Counted from the first letter of the stretch, positions 34,721-45,326 are shown. The stretch: DNA of 64,000 nucleotides from Urechidicola vernalis (GCF_031846385.1 NZ_JAVRHV010000002.1:1-64000), one strand, 5' to 3'. Notes: generated by a model from the letters alone, not told the origin. Translations and numbers: made by a program.

Positions 34721-36277
34721 ATGAGACCACTATTTTTATTTCTTTTAGCATCCATTACATTAGTATCATGTAAGCAAAAATCCTCAACTCCAAACAAACC
34801 AAACATTCTTTTTATCATGAGTGATGACCACACCTCGCAAGCATGGGGAATTTACGGTGGAATTTTAGAAGATTATGTTCACACTCCAAACATTTCGCGT
34901 TTGGCTGACGAGGGAGCGGTGTTAAATAATTCATTTTGCACCAATTCAATATGCGTTCCCAGTAGGGCCACAATTTTAACAGGTCAATACAGTCATAATA
35001 ATGGTGTTTACACGCTATCAGATGCTTTAACTCCAGAAAGAAATAATATTGCAAAGGTTTTAAACAACAATGGATACCAAACTGCTATTATTGGAAAGTG
35101 GCATCTAAAAAAAGAACCATCGGGATTCGATTACTATAATATTCTTCATGACCAAGGGAGATATTGGGACCCTATTTTAAGAACCAAAGAAAACTTCCAT
35201 AAAAAATTAAAAGATTGGGATGTTCACAAGGGATTTTCAACAGATGTAATTGCGGATCTATCCATGAATTGGCTGGATACTATCGATTCTTCCAAACCAT
35301 TTATGTTAATGACTCATTTTAAAGCAACACATGAGCCATTTGATTTTCCAGAGCGTTTTAATGATTTATACAAAAATCAAGAAATTCCGGAACCAGCATC
35401 ACTTTTAGACTTTTCTCCGGAAACTACAGGTAGAAGTATAAAAGGTCAGAAATTAGAGCAATTGGCATGGCGTTATGAACAAGCCTCTAATGATCCTGAC
35501 AAATGGTGGTGTAAATATCCAGGATTACCTTTTTACACTAATGAAATGGATAGTGTTTCTGCAAGGAAGGCTGTTTACCAAAAATTTGTAAAAGACTTTA
35601 TGAGATCTGGAGCGGCTATAGATGACAATATTGGGAAATTACTAGACTATCTTGAAGAAAAGGGAATAGCGGACAATACAATTGTAATTTACACTGCGGA
35701 TCAAGGCTATTTCTTAGGAGAACATGGTTTTTTTGACAAGCGTTTAATTTATGAAGAATCATTACGAATGCCTTTTGTAATACGTTATCCAAAAGAAATA
35801 GAAGGGGGTAAACGCATCGATGACATTATTTTAAATATTGATTTCCCTTCTTTAATGGCCGATTACGCAGGAGTTCAACTACAAGAATCATTTCAAGGAA
35901 CAAGTTTTAGAGAAAACCTAAAAGGGAATACTCCGAATACATGGAGGAAAAACGCTTATTACAGATATTGGACAAATCACGCCAACAGACCTGCACATTT
36001 TGGAATACGAAATGAACGATATAAATTAGCGTTGTTTTACGGTCATTCATTGGATATGACCGGTTCTGCAAAAGAAGCTACCAAACCGGCTTGGGAATTT
36101 TATGATTTAGAGAAAGATCCTAAAGAAAACACCAATGCCTACAACAATCCTGAATATGATGAAATTATTAAAGAAATGAAAGTCTCTCTTAAAGAATTAA
36201 AATCGGAAATTGGCGATTCTGATTCGCAATATCCAGAAATGCAAACCATTTTCTCAAACTACTGGCATGCTGAATAG
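34721..36277 (+). CDS. S1 sulfatase, lipoprotein, N-acetylglucosamine-6-sulfatase-like
   Basis: 518 residues. Lipobox Cys17 (TLVSCKQ). Motifs are MSDDHTSQAWGIYGG, formylglycine site CVPSRATILTGQYSHNNGV (Cys78), GKWHLKKEPSGFDYY, THFKATHEPF and YTADQGYFLGEHGFFDKRLIYEES. The SHNNG and DQGYFLGEHGFFDKR forms place it with the 30741 protein in the GlcNAc-6-sulfatase-like group (S1_9/S1_11 region). The pair flanks the GH20 gene on opposite strands. It opens the plus-strand arm and overlaps the next sulfatase gene by 11 bases. Confidence 0.87.
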   Translation: MRPLFLFLLASITLVSCKQKSSTPNKPNILFIMSDDHTSQAWGIYGGILEDYVHTPNISRLADEGAVLNNSFCTNSICVPSRATILTGQYSHNNGVYTLSDALTPERNNIAKVLNNNGYQTAIIGKWHLKKEPSGFDYYNILHDQGRYWDPILRTKENFHKKLKDWDVHKGFSTDVIADLSMNWLDTIDSSKPFMLMTHFKATHEPFDFPERFNDLYKNQEIPEPASLLDFSPETTGRSIKGQKLEQLAWRYEQASNDPDKWWCKYPGLPFYTNEMDSVSARKAVYQKFVKDFMRSGAAIDDNIGKLLDYLEEKGIADNTIVIYTADQGYFLGEHGFFDKRLIYEESLRMPFVIRYPKEIEGGKRIDDIILNIDFPSLMADYAGVQLQESFQGTSFRENLKGNTPNTWRKNAYYRYWTNHANRPAHFGIRNERYKLALFYGHSLDMTGSAKEATKPAWEFYDLEKDPKENTNAYNNPEYDEIIKEMKVSLKELKSEIGDSDSQYPEMQTIFSNYWHAE

Positions 36278-38024
36278 TAAATTTATATATGTTATCCTAT
36301 TTTGCCTTAGCCTAGGCTCTCTTTTAGGGTATTCTCAAAAACCGAACGTTATTATCGTTATGGCTGATGATATGGGTTATGGAGATCTTGGTGCTCATGG
36401 TAATCCGTTAATTAAAACTCCAAATTTAGATAACCTCTCAAAGGAAAGTGTTTCATTCGATAATTTTTATGTGAGTCCTGTTTGCGCCCCTACAAGAGCA
36501 AGTCTTTTAACAGGACGCTACAATATTAGAACTGGTGTATTCGACACCTATTCAGGCGGAGCAATTATGGCTACCGAAGAAGAAACAATTGCAGAAATAT
36601 TTAAAGATCATGGCTATGCTACTGGAATTTTTGGAAAATGGCATTTAGGAGACTCCTACCCTTCCAGACCTCAAGATCAAGGATTTGAAGAAAGTGTATG
36701 GCATTTGAGCGGAGGAATTGGTCAAGTGGGAGATGTATTTAATTATTACAAAGGCAACACCTCATACTTTGACCCTGTGTTGTTTAGGAACGGTGAGGTC
36801 TTTGAAAGTTCAGGTTACTGCTCTGATGTATATACCGATGAATTAATTTCCTTTGTAGAAAATAATGATGATAAACAATTTTTAGCATATCTATCATTTA
36901 ACGCTCCACACACGCCGTTACAAGTTCCAGAAGTGTACTACGAACAATATAAATCACTTGAATTCGACTCAGATTATTTTGAGAAAAATGGCCAATATGT
37001 GCATGAAATGAATGAGAAAAACAAAGAAGATGCTCGGAAGGTTTATGCAATGGTGAGTAATATTGATGATAATGTAGGTCGGCTTATTTCGTCTTTAAAA
37101 AAGAAAAATATTTACGACAATACTATTATTATTTTCATGACTGATAATGGACCGCAGCAATATAGATATGTTGGTGGATATAGAGGCCTTAAGGGGCAAG
37201 TAAGAGAAGGCGGAATTCATGTTCCATTCTATTTAAAAAATGTAAAGAATCAAAAAAATACAAACGCAATTGAAGCGCCTGCAGCCCATATAGATGTACT
37301 ACCAACCTTGGCTGAGTTATGTGGAATAGAACTTTCGGAACAATTAAATTTAGATGGAATTAGTTTCGCTAAAAGCTTATCCGAAAATAAACAACTAAAA
37401 GAAAGACCTCTTTTCTTTGAATGGCAACGTAGTTACCCAGAAAAATACCGAAACATGGCCGTTTTAGACAATGGCTATAAACTCATAGGTAATACTAAAT
37501 CTCACAATGAATCAAATCAATTTGAATTATACAATTTGAACATAGACCCCTTCGAATCCAATGATATCAGTGAAGAAAATTCAGAAATCGTCCAAAAACT
37601 TCAATCAAAATTAGATGATTGGTATGACGATATTATGAGTAGCGAACATATTAAAAAACCACCAAGAACTATAATTGGATCGCCTAATGAAACACACACA
37701 ATTCTAAACAGAAATGATGCAAGAGGCATGCAATTAATTTGGGCCGATGAACAAATGTATGTGCGTTGGGATTTAAACATTATTAAAAAAGGTAATTACA
37801 AAATAATTTGTCATTTTAGAAAACCTATTCCTGATCCCGGTGAACTTATTATTCGATTAGGAACACAGAATTTTTCAAAAAAAATAACTGCTAATAATAT
37901 AGAATCTGCAACCTATGAAAACGTCCTACTTAATGAAGGAGAAGTAGCTTTAGAAGGCTGGTATTATAGTGGTTGGGGTCAAAAACATTACACTCCTTTT
38001 TATATAGAATTAATTCAATTATAA
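36267..38024 (+). CDS. S1 sulfatase with C-terminal beta-sandwich domain
   Basis: 585 residues from the ATG at 36267; an upstream extension to 36210 lies inside the previous gene and lacks signal character. Signal peptide (VILFCLSLGSLLGYSQ), MADDMGYGDLGAHG, formylglycine motif CAPTRASLLTGRYN (Cys73), FGKWHLGDSYPSRP, APHTPLQVPE and FMTDNGPQQY. After the sulfatase core a segment of about 100 residues (from about 485, LIWADEQMYVRWDLNIIKKG to the end) looks like a small beta-sandwich that could bind glycan. Many S1 sulfatases lack it. Translation is probably coupled with the preceding gene by the 11-base overlap. Confidence 0.86.
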   Translation: MLNSKFIYVILFCLSLGSLLGYSQKPNVIIVMADDMGYGDLGAHGNPLIKTPNLDNLSKESVSFDNFYVSPVCAPTRASLLTGRYNIRTGVFDTYSGGAIMATEEETIAEIFKDHGYATGIFGKWHLGDSYPSRPQDQGFEESVWHLSGGIGQVGDVFNYYKGNTSYFDPVLFRNGEVFESSGYCSDVYTDELISFVENNDDKQFLAYLSFNAPHTPLQVPEVYYEQYKSLEFDSDYFEKNGQYVHEMNEKNKEDARKVYAMVSNIDDNVGRLISSLKKKNIYDNTIIIFMTDNGPQQYRYVGGYRGLKGQVREGGIHVPFYLKNVKNQKNTNAIEAPAAHIDVLPTLAELCGIELSEQLNLDGISFAKSLSENKQLKERPLFFEWQRSYPEKYRNMAVLDNGYKLIGNTKSHNESNQFELYNLNIDPFESNDISEENSEIVQKLQSKLDDWYDDIMSSEHIKKPPRTIIGSPNETHTILNRNDARGMQLIWADEQMYVRWDLNIIKKGNYKIICHFRKPIPDPGELIIRLGTQNFSKKITANNIESATYENVLLNEGEVALEGWYYSGWGQKHYTPFYIELIQL

Positions 38025-38034
38025 GTACTTATTA

Positions 38035-39636
38035 ATGACCAAATCAAAAATTACAATTACTGCTTTACTAATTACAATTTTAATTAGTGTAAATATCAAA
38101 GCTCAAAACATTTCTATAATTCCGCAACCAAATTTTATTGAAGCAAAAAATTTAGGAACCTTTACTTTAGACAATTCAACAAGTATCGTTGCATCAAGAA
38201 ACCAACATGAAATTGCGAAAGCCCTTCATCAGGCATTAAAACAAGATATAAATTTAGACCTAGACATTGTTAAAGCAAAGACCGAGCACAGTATCCAATT
38301 TAAACAAGATGTTCAAATTACAGATGAAGGCTACACTTTAGATATCTCTAAAAACCAAATTATTATTTCAGCTTCTGGAAGAAAAGGATGGTTTTACGGA
38401 ATTCAAAGTTTAAGACAACTAGCCATGAATTCGACAGATATTTCAACCGTATTTATTGAAGATGCTCCGCGTTTTGGATGGCGCGCCTATATGTTAGATG
38501 AATCGCGTTATTTTCAAGGAGAAGCATTTGTAAAACAACTATTAGATGAAATGGCTTTGTTAAAAATGAATGTTTTTCACTGGCATTTAACGGATGATGC
38601 CGGATGGAGAATTGAAATCAAAAAATATCCAAAATTAACAGAAATAGGCTCAAAAAGAAAAGACACGCAAATAGGTCCAAAAAAATGGAAAAGCGAGTTA
38701 ACTGCAGGTGAACCTCATGGTGGTTTTTACACCCAAGAACAGATTAAAGATATTGTAGCCTATGCTGCTGAAAGAAACATAACAATAGTTCCTGAGCTTG
38801 AGATTCCTGGTCATTCAAGCGCAGCAATTGCATCTTATTCGTGGTTAGGAACGGCTGGAAAAGAAATTGAAGTTCCAGTAAAATTTGGAAGACACTATGA
38901 CAACTATGATTTAACTAATCCAAAGGTTGAAAAATTTATCAAGGATGTTTTAACGGAAATGTTTGAATTATTTCCATCTGAAGTCATACATATTGGCGGA
39001 GACGAAGTTGGTTACAAAGTTTGGGAAGAATCTGAACACGTACAACAATACATGAAGGAAAACGGAATCAATTCACCAGCGGATTTACAAGTAGGTTTTA
39101 CGAATAAAATTTCAAAATTCATTGAGAGTAAAGGCAGAAGAATGATGGGCTGGAATGAAATCATGGGTAAGAATGTTCATTCAGATTTCAGTGAGAAAAA
39201 GCTTGATATAGAAGCTGAAACGAAACTTGCCAAAAACGTAGTTGTTCATTTTTGGAAAGGAAATTTAGAATTGGCAACTGAAGCCGCAAGAATGGGTTAT
39301 GGTATTGTAAACTCATTACACAGTAACACGTACCTAGATTACAGTTACAAACAAATTAGCTTAGAAAAAGCATACAATTTTGATCCAATTCCAAAAGGTT
39401 TAGACCAAAAATACCATGATAATATTTACGGGTTAGGTTGCCAAATGTGGACAGAATGGACACCAACAATCAAAGATGTAGAATATCAAACTTTTCCCAG
39501 GATTGCTGCATATGCAGAAGTAGGGTGGACACAAAAAAGCAATAAAAATTTCAATGATTTCGAAAAAAACCTTTCTAATATTTTAGCACGTTGGAAAGCA
39601 ATGGATATCAACTTTGCCACAAACACAAAACAATAA
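38035..39636 (+). CDS. GH20 beta-N-acetylhexosaminidase, classical exo form
   Basis: 533 residues with a signal peptide (ALLITILISVNIKAQ). A GH20b domain (about 25-140) leads to the barrel with YMLDESRYFQGE, FHWHLTDDAGWRIEIKKYP, VPELEIPGHS, the catalytic pair Asp323-Glu324 in HIGGDEVGY, and WTEWTPTIKDVEYQTFPR near the end. This is the usual chitobiase/hexosaminidase layout, likely removing terminal GlcNAc or GalNAc. It differs clearly from the longer GH20 at 32483, so the two probably take differently decorated HexNAc. The spacing is 10 bases from the sulfatase gene before it and 4 bases to the next. Confidence 0.92.
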   Translation: MTKSKITITALLITILISVNIKAQNISIIPQPNFIEAKNLGTFTLDNSTSIVASRNQHEIAKALHQALKQDINLDLDIVKAKTEHSIQFKQDVQITDEGYTLDISKNQIIISASGRKGWFYGIQSLRQLAMNSTDISTVFIEDAPRFGWRAYMLDESRYFQGEAFVKQLLDEMALLKMNVFHWHLTDDAGWRIEIKKYPKLTEIGSKRKDTQIGPKKWKSELTAGEPHGGFYTQEQIKDIVAYAAERNITIVPELEIPGHSSAAIASYSWLGTAGKEIEVPVKFGRHYDNYDLTNPKVEKFIKDVLTEMFELFPSEVIHIGGDEVGYKVWEESEHVQQYMKENGINSPADLQVGFTNKISKFIESKGRRMMGWNEIMGKNVHSDFSEKKLDIEAETKLAKNVVVHFWKGNLELATEAARMGYGIVNSLHSNTYLDYSYKQISLEKAYNFDPIPKGLDQKYHDNIYGLGCQMWTEWTPTIKDVEYQTFPRIAAYAEVGWTQKSNKNFNDFEKNLSNILARWKAMDINFATNTKQ

Positions 39637-39640
39637 AAAA

Positions 39641-41167
39641 ATGAAACGACTTTGGAGCACTATAACCTGTTTGACATTTATAACTTTTTTTGCCTGTAAA
39701 AAAGAGATTAAAGAAGAACAGCCAAATATAATTGTGTTTATGGTAGATGATATGGGGTGGCAAGACACTTCTGTTCCATTTTGGGATAAAGAAACTCCAT
39801 TTAATAAGTTATACCAAACACCAAGTATGGAACGTCTGGCTGCTGAAGGAATGAAATTTACTCAGGCCTATGCTACACCAGTTTGCACACCAACAAGAGT
39901 CAGTTTAATTTCAGGCATGAATGCGGCAAGACATCGTGTAACCAATTGGACTTTAAGACGTGATAGATACATGGTTAAACCACCAAAAGGTTTGAGTATG
40001 CCCAAATGGAATTTAAACGGTGCACAGCCAACCGATTCTATTTCTAACGCCGTTCATATAACACCCTTACCTCAAATTTTAAAAGATAATGGCTATAAGA
40101 CGATCCACGTAGGCAAGGCTCATTTCGGTGCTATTGGTACTCCTGGTGCCGATCCGACAACCTTAGGTTTTGAGGTAAATATTGCGGGGCACGCAGCAGG
40201 TGCTCCGGGTAGTTATTACGGACTCAAAAATTATGAGAACACTCGAAGAAATGAAAAGATTTGGGATGTTCCAGGGTTAGAAAAATATCATGGTAAAGAC
40301 ATTTTTCTTACGGAAGCTTTGACGCAAGAAGCAATATTGGCAATGGATACATCTATTAATGAGAAAAAACCTTTCTATTTATATATGGCTCATTATGCGG
40401 TTCATACTCCAATTCAAGGAGATCCTAGATTTGAACAAAAATATTTAGACCAAGGTTTATTACCCGTAGAAGCAAAATATGCTTCAATGGTTGAAGGCAT
40501 GGATAAAAGTTTAGGCGATTTAATGGATCATCTGGATAAAAAAGGTATTGCAGATAATACTGTTATCATGTTTATGTCTGATAATGGTGGTTTAAGTGCA
40601 GTTGCAAGAGGAGGCGAAAAACATACGCACAACAAACCACTTTCTAGCGGTAAAGGCTCAGTTCATGAAGGCGGAATTAGAGAACCGATGCTAGTAAAAT
40701 GGCCTTCTGTTACTAAAGGAAACACCTCTACCAATGCTAAGGTTATTATTGAAGATTTCTTTCCAACTATTTTAGAAATGGCTCGTATACAAAATTCTAA
40801 AACCGTTCAAAAAATTGATGGTCAGAGCTTTACCAACATCTTAAAAGGCGGAAAAGAAACTGATTCAGATAGAGCCCTATTTTGGCACTACCCTAACAAT
40901 TGGGGGCCAACAGGACCCGGAATTGGCGCAACAAGCACCATTAGAAAAGGAGATTGGAAATTGATTTATTATCATTTAGATCAATCTTTTGAACTCTTTA
41001 ATATTAAAAATGATATAGGAGAATCTAAAAACCTTAAAGAGGACGAAAGTGAAGTTTTAAAAAACTTAGCAAAAGAGTTAGGTAAATACTTAAGAAAAGT
41101 TGACGCTCAAATGCCTACACTAACCGAAACCGGAAAAAAAGTTCCGTGGCCAGATTTTAATCTATAA
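39641..41167 (+). CDS. S1 sulfatase, lipoprotein, GKAH variant
   Basis: 508 residues from the ATG at 39641; the frame opens nine codons earlier inside the GH20 gene. Lipobox Cys19 (ITFFACKK). Motifs are MVDDMGWQDTSVPF, formylglycine site CTPTRVSLISGMNAARHRVTNW (Cys82), HVGKAHFGAIGTPG (Ala in place of GKW Trp), AHYAVHTPIQ and FMSDNGGLSAVARGG. The NAARHRVTNW and AHFGAIGTPGADP segments are family-specific; I do not know the substrate. It is the last gene before the HTCS regulator. Confidence 0.86.
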   Translation: MKRLWSTITCLTFITFFACKKEIKEEQPNIIVFMVDDMGWQDTSVPFWDKETPFNKLYQTPSMERLAAEGMKFTQAYATPVCTPTRVSLISGMNAARHRVTNWTLRRDRYMVKPPKGLSMPKWNLNGAQPTDSISNAVHITPLPQILKDNGYKTIHVGKAHFGAIGTPGADPTTLGFEVNIAGHAAGAPGSYYGLKNYENTRRNEKIWDVPGLEKYHGKDIFLTEALTQEAILAMDTSINEKKPFYLYMAHYAVHTPIQGDPRFEQKYLDQGLLPVEAKYASMVEGMDKSLGDLMDHLDKKGIADNTVIMFMSDNGGLSAVARGGEKHTHNKPLSSGKGSVHEGGIREPMLVKWPSVTKGNTSTNAKVIIEDFFPTILEMARIQNSKTVQKIDGQSFTNILKGGKETDSDRALFWHYPNNWGPTGPGIGATSTIRKGDWKLIYYHLDQSFELFNIKNDIGESKNLKEDESEVLKNLAKELGKYLRKVDAQMPTLTETGKKVPWPDFNL

Positions 41168-41172
41168 AAAAC

Positions 41173-41180
41173 TATATTTG
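41173..41180 (+). promoter_or_regulatory. Candidate -7 box of the HTCS gene
   Basis: TATATTTG, an exact TAnnTTTG match, lies 54 bases before the HTCS start codon and 5 bases after the preceding sulfatase stop. No good -33 box was seen. Confidence 0.35.
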
Positions 41181-41234
41181 GAAACTAGTTGATTTCAAAT
41201 TAGAGATTAATTAAGAGCAACTATTTTTCATTTA

Positions 41235-44200
41235 ATGTGTCGATTAAAACCCTTAATACTACTAAATAATTACAATAGATATATTAGAATAAGTCTATTG
41301 TATATGTTTTGCTCTATTCCATTACTTCCAGGGTTAAAAGCGCAAGATATTGATTACTTCCCGAATGTAGAATATATCACATCAAATGAAGGGCTTTCTC
41401 AAAGTGAAGTAACATCAATTCTTCAAGATAAAAAAGGCTTTTTATGGATTGGTACGAGAGGAGGATTAAACAGATATGATGGTAAAACAATAAAATCCTT
41501 TCAAAATAAAATTGGAGACCCAAATAGTTTAATCAATAACTCTATAGAAAATCTGTTTGAAGACAGTAAAGGAAATATTTGGATTGGGACTAAATCAAAT
41601 GGTGTTGCCAAATACAATCCACAAATAGATAAATTCGAAGAATTTGGCGAATTCTTTGATGAACTTAAAGACAAAAATGTAATAAGCATTGCGGAAGGAA
41701 AGGAAAACGAAATTTGGGTTGGTACAAGAAAAAATGGACTATGGGTCATCAATGAAAAAGACAAATCAATACATAAACTTAATCAAGTTAATGTAGTCTC
41801 ATCAATTTACAAAACTTCTCAAAATAAAATTTTAGTCGGAACCGCCTTTGGTTTACATATTTATGATTTGAATCAAAACTTAATTGAACAAGTTTCAATT
41901 GGAAATATTTCTAGCATTACAGAAGATACAATTTCAGGAAACTATTACTATTCTTCATGGGGCACGGGACTATTTTCTTACAATCCTAGATCTAAAAAAT
42001 CTACTAAACTCAAACTTTTCGACATTAAAAATTCCGAGGTAAACTCCAACAATCTTCATTACATATATTTAGATACAAAAAGAAATTTATGGGTAGGCTC
42101 CTGGGGCACCGGATTATACAAATACAACCTAAATACAAATCAATACGCACATTACAGTTTATTTTCTAATAACGGAAAGGGTAGCAAAGAACTCTATAAT
42201 GATGTTTTAACCATATATCAAGACGGTTCTGAGAATTTATGGTTTGGCACTAATGGCGGAGGGGTATGCAAGGTTATTGATACAGAACAATTTGGTTTTA
42301 AATCTTTTAAAAATTTACCGAACGAACCTGTTTGGTCCGTTATTAAAGATGAAGGCAAAACCCTTTGGGTAGGATTCAAAGGAAATAGTAATATTTATTT
42401 CGGAGGAGGTGACGATGATTTCCGAAAAATTAAATTACCCGAATCATTTCCTGGTAACAGTAATCGATCTGTAAAAAGCGGAGCGAAAGTTATTTATCAG
42501 GACTCAAAAAAATCAATCTGGGTTGGTGGGAATTACTCTTTATTTCAAATTAATAAAAATGGAAATAGTTATATTCTAAACAACAAGAATATCCCAATAA
42601 TAAGAGATGACAACACTAAGGAGAATGCAAAAATAACAACCCTAGATGAATCTTCTGACGGTACTTTCTGGATTGGAACCCAACAAAAAGGGCTAAGGAA
42701 ATCTGTGCAGCCTGGTTCGCCAAAAGATCAAAAATTTGAACATCATTTAGGCAATAATAGAATTAGTGCTTTTTTAGAAGACTCAAATGGTCAAATATGG
42801 ATTGGAACATACAACGGGCTTTTACAATATAATAAGACAACAAATAATTTTAAAAAATATGCTAAAGTACAATCCAATAAAAATACACTCAGTAGCGATA
42901 TCATAAATAGTATATGTGAAGATTCGAATGGACAAATATGGATAGGTACTCCCAATGGTCTAAACTTGCTAATTAAAACAGAAAAGGATATTTATTTTAA
43001 AGCCTATCAGGTTGAAGATGGTTTACCTAACAATTACATACATTCTGTATTAGAAGACACTTCTAAAAATTTGTGGGTAAGTACAAATAAAGGAATTTCT
43101 AAATATAGTTTAAAAGAAAAAATATTTTCCAACTTTGATTTAACAGATGGTTTGTCTTCAAACAATTTTATGGAAGGAGTTGGTTTTAGATCCAATGTTG
43201 GAGAACTTTATTTTGGTGGAATTTATGGGTTAAATTCATTTATTGCGGATTCAATAAAACCAAGAGAATTGCCAAATGTTACCATAACCGGGTTTCAAAT
43301 TGCAGGTGAAGAAATAAAGGCGGGTGAATCATATAACGATCGAACACTTCTCAATAATGCTATTGAATATACCGATGAAATTGTTTTAAATAGCAACGAA
43401 AACATCTTTTCTATCGATTATAGTCCTTTGAGTTTTAATACTTCAAATTCTAATTTGGAGTATATGTTACAAGGCCTGGATGATGAATGGCATAATTCAA
43501 ACTCTCAAACTAGTATTAATTTTTCAAATTTAAAACCAGGCGATTATATTTTTAAAATTAGACCTGTAAGTAAATTAAATTCTGAAAATAATATAACGCA
43601 ACTTGGTATTAAAATTTTACCACCATTTTGGAAATCTAATAAAGCTTTCGCATTATATATCATTTCGTTTATTGGATTGCTTTTCTTGTACCGATTCTAC
43701 ATCAATAAGCAAAATGAATTAAAGACAAGGTTAGAACTTTCTCGAAATAATAGAAAAAGAGAGGAAGAAATAGCCAAAATGAAAACACAATTCTTTACCA
43801 ATATTGCGCACGAATTTAGAACACCACTCACATTAATTTCTGGGCCTTTAGAATTTCTTTTAAATAACAATATAGACGCCAATCAAAAAAAAGCACATCT
43901 TTCTACCATTCACTATCATACCAATCGTTTACTTGGCTTGGTCAATCAACTTTTAGATTTTAGAAAATCCGATTCTGGAAAAATGAGGTTAAAAGTACAT
44001 GAGGGCAATTTTAGTTATTTCATAAAAGAAATCTTCTTGTCGTTTAACGATTTAGCAGAAAGTAAAGACATCGATTTTACGTTGCAATTACCTCAAGAAA
44101 ATATTGCACTTACCTATGACTTTAATAAATTAGAAATTGTGTTTAGTAATTTACTATCTAATGCCTTTAAATATGCAAAATCTAAAGTTTCTGTGGAGGT

Positions 44201-45326
44201 AGAAATAAACGAAAACAGTTGTCACATTCTCGTTTTTGATGATGGAAAAGGCATGTCTGAAGAAATGCTAGATAGAATCTTTGATAGATTTTATCAAATA
44301 TCAAATTCAGATTCTTCAGACTTAATTGGCTCCGGAATAGGGCTCTCTTTGGTAAAGAACATTATTGAATTACATAAAGGGTCCGTAAAAGTCGAGAGTA
44401 AAATTGATATGGGAAGTACATTTACACTTAGTATTCCACGAGGAGACACTCATTTCACTAAAGATCAATTTGTTCAAAATTTCAAAAAATCAGAAGATTC
44501 TTTCTTTTATAAACCAGAAAGAATCCTGAAACCGGAACAAGCTTTAAAAGAAAACAAAGAATTAAATTCTAATCTTCCAAAAATGTTGGTTGTAGATGAC
44601 AACCCTGAGATTTTGACCTTTATCAGTTCAATATTTAACACATCCTACAATGTAACTGTGGCTAGTAACGGTAAATTGGGGTTTGATCATGCCAAAAATG
44701 AAGTACCTGATGTTATAATAAGTGATTTAATGATGCCTGAAATGGACGGATTAGAGTTTACAGACCAAATAAGGTCAGAAAATAAAACCATGCACATTCC
44801 AATTATTATGCTTACGGCCAGAACAACAGAAACGTTCCAAGAAAAGAGCTATACTTCGGGTGTCGATTTATACGTGACCAAACCATTTAATCCAAACGTT
44901 TTAAAAGCGCAAGTAGTAGCCTTACTTAATAGTAGAAACAAATTAAAAAAGTACTTTGGAAATAAAGTAAACTTACTTCCTACAGAACCTTCTGAAATTG
45001 GCTCTATGGACCAAGAGTTTCTTAACAAGGTTATGAGATTAGTAGAAGACAATTTAACAAATGAAAAATTGGGGAGAGAATTTATTGCCAATAAAATGTC
45101 AGTGAGTCCTTCCACCCTTTATAGAAAAATTAAAGCAATTACAGATTTAGACATCACCTTATTTATCAGGTCTATTCGATTAAAAAGAGCGGCTCAGATG
45201 ATTCGAAATAAAGAAGATAATATTTCTGGGATTGCCTACCGAGTAGGATTTAATGATCCAAAATATTTCCGTAAGTGCTTCGTAAAACAATTTGGTGTCA
45301 ATCCATCACAGTTTAACAAAAAATAA
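41235..45326 (+). CDS. Hybrid two-component system (HTCS) sensor-regulator of the PUL
   Basis: 1363 residues; one protein spans the inner membrane. After a signal segment ending near LKAQ (36) comes a two-propeller sensor built from Reg_prop repeats (GFLWIGTRGGLNRYDG, GNIWIGTKSNGV, GQIWIGTYNGL and others, about 45-690). A Y_Y_Y domain follows (about 700-795), then a transmembrane helix (about 804-822). The kinase has phospho-acceptor His859 in IAHEFRTPL and an ATPase with DDGKGMS and GSGIGLSLV. The receiver has Asp1164 in SDLMMPEMDG, and an AraC-type helix-turn-helix ends the protein (about 1265-1363). It should sense an oligosaccharide of the target glycan and activate the locus. ATG at 41304 is an alternative start. 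Confidence 0.95.
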   Translation: MCRLKPLILLNNYNRYIRISLLYMFCSIPLLPGLKAQDIDYFPNVEYITSNEGLSQSEVTSILQDKKGFLWIGTRGGLNRYDGKTIKSFQNKIGDPNSLINNSIENLFEDSKGNIWIGTKSNGVAKYNPQIDKFEEFGEFFDELKDKNVISIAEGKENEIWVGTRKNGLWVINEKDKSIHKLNQVNVVSSIYKTSQNKILVGTAFGLHIYDLNQNLIEQVSIGNISSITEDTISGNYYYSSWGTGLFSYNPRSKKSTKLKLFDIKNSEVNSNNLHYIYLDTKRNLWVGSWGTGLYKYNLNTNQYAHYSLFSNNGKGSKELYNDVLTIYQDGSENLWFGTNGGGVCKVIDTEQFGFKSFKNLPNEPVWSVIKDEGKTLWVGFKGNSNIYFGGGDDDFRKIKLPESFPGNSNRSVKSGAKVIYQDSKKSIWVGGNYSLFQINKNGNSYILNNKNIPIIRDDNTKENAKITTLDESSDGTFWIGTQQKGLRKSVQPGSPKDQKFEHHLGNNRISAFLEDSNGQIWIGTYNGLLQYNKTTNNFKKYAKVQSNKNTLSSDIINSICEDSNGQIWIGTPNGLNLLIKTEKDIYFKAYQVEDGLPNNYIHSVLEDTSKNLWVSTNKGISKYSLKEKIFSNFDLTDGLSSNNFMEGVGFRSNVGELYFGGIYGLNSFIADSIKPRELPNVTITGFQIAGEEIKAGESYNDRTLLNNAIEYTDEIVLNSNENIFSIDYSPLSFNTSNSNLEYMLQGLDDEWHNSNSQTSINFSNLKPGDYIFKIRPVSKLNSENNITQLGIKILPPFWKSNKAFALYIISFIGLLFLYRFYINKQNELKTRLELSRNNRKREEEIAKMKTQFFTNIAHEFRTPLTLISGPLEFLLNNNIDANQKKAHLSTIHYHTNRLLGLVNQLLDFRKSDSGKMRLKVHEGNFSYFIKEIFLSFNDLAESKDIDFTLQLPQENIALTYDFNKLEIVFSNLLSNAFKYAKSKVSVEVEINENSCHILVFDDGKGMSEEMLDRIFDRFYQISNSDSSDLIGSGIGLSLVKNIIELHKGSVKVESKIDMGSTFTLSIPRGDTHFTKDQFVQNFKKSEDSFFYKPERILKPEQALKENKELNSNLPKMLVVDDNPEILTFISSIFNTSYNVTVASNGKLGFDHAKNEVPDVIISDLMMPEMDGLEFTDQIRSENKTMHIPIIMLTARTTETFQEKSYTSGVDLYVTKPFNPNVLKAQVVALLNSRNKLKKYFGNKVNLLPTEPSEIGSMDQEFLNKVMRLVEDNLTNEKLGREFIANKMSVSPSTLYRKIKAITDLDITLFIRSIRLKRAAQMIRNKEDNISGIAYRVGFNDPKYFRKCFVKQFGVNPSQFNKK

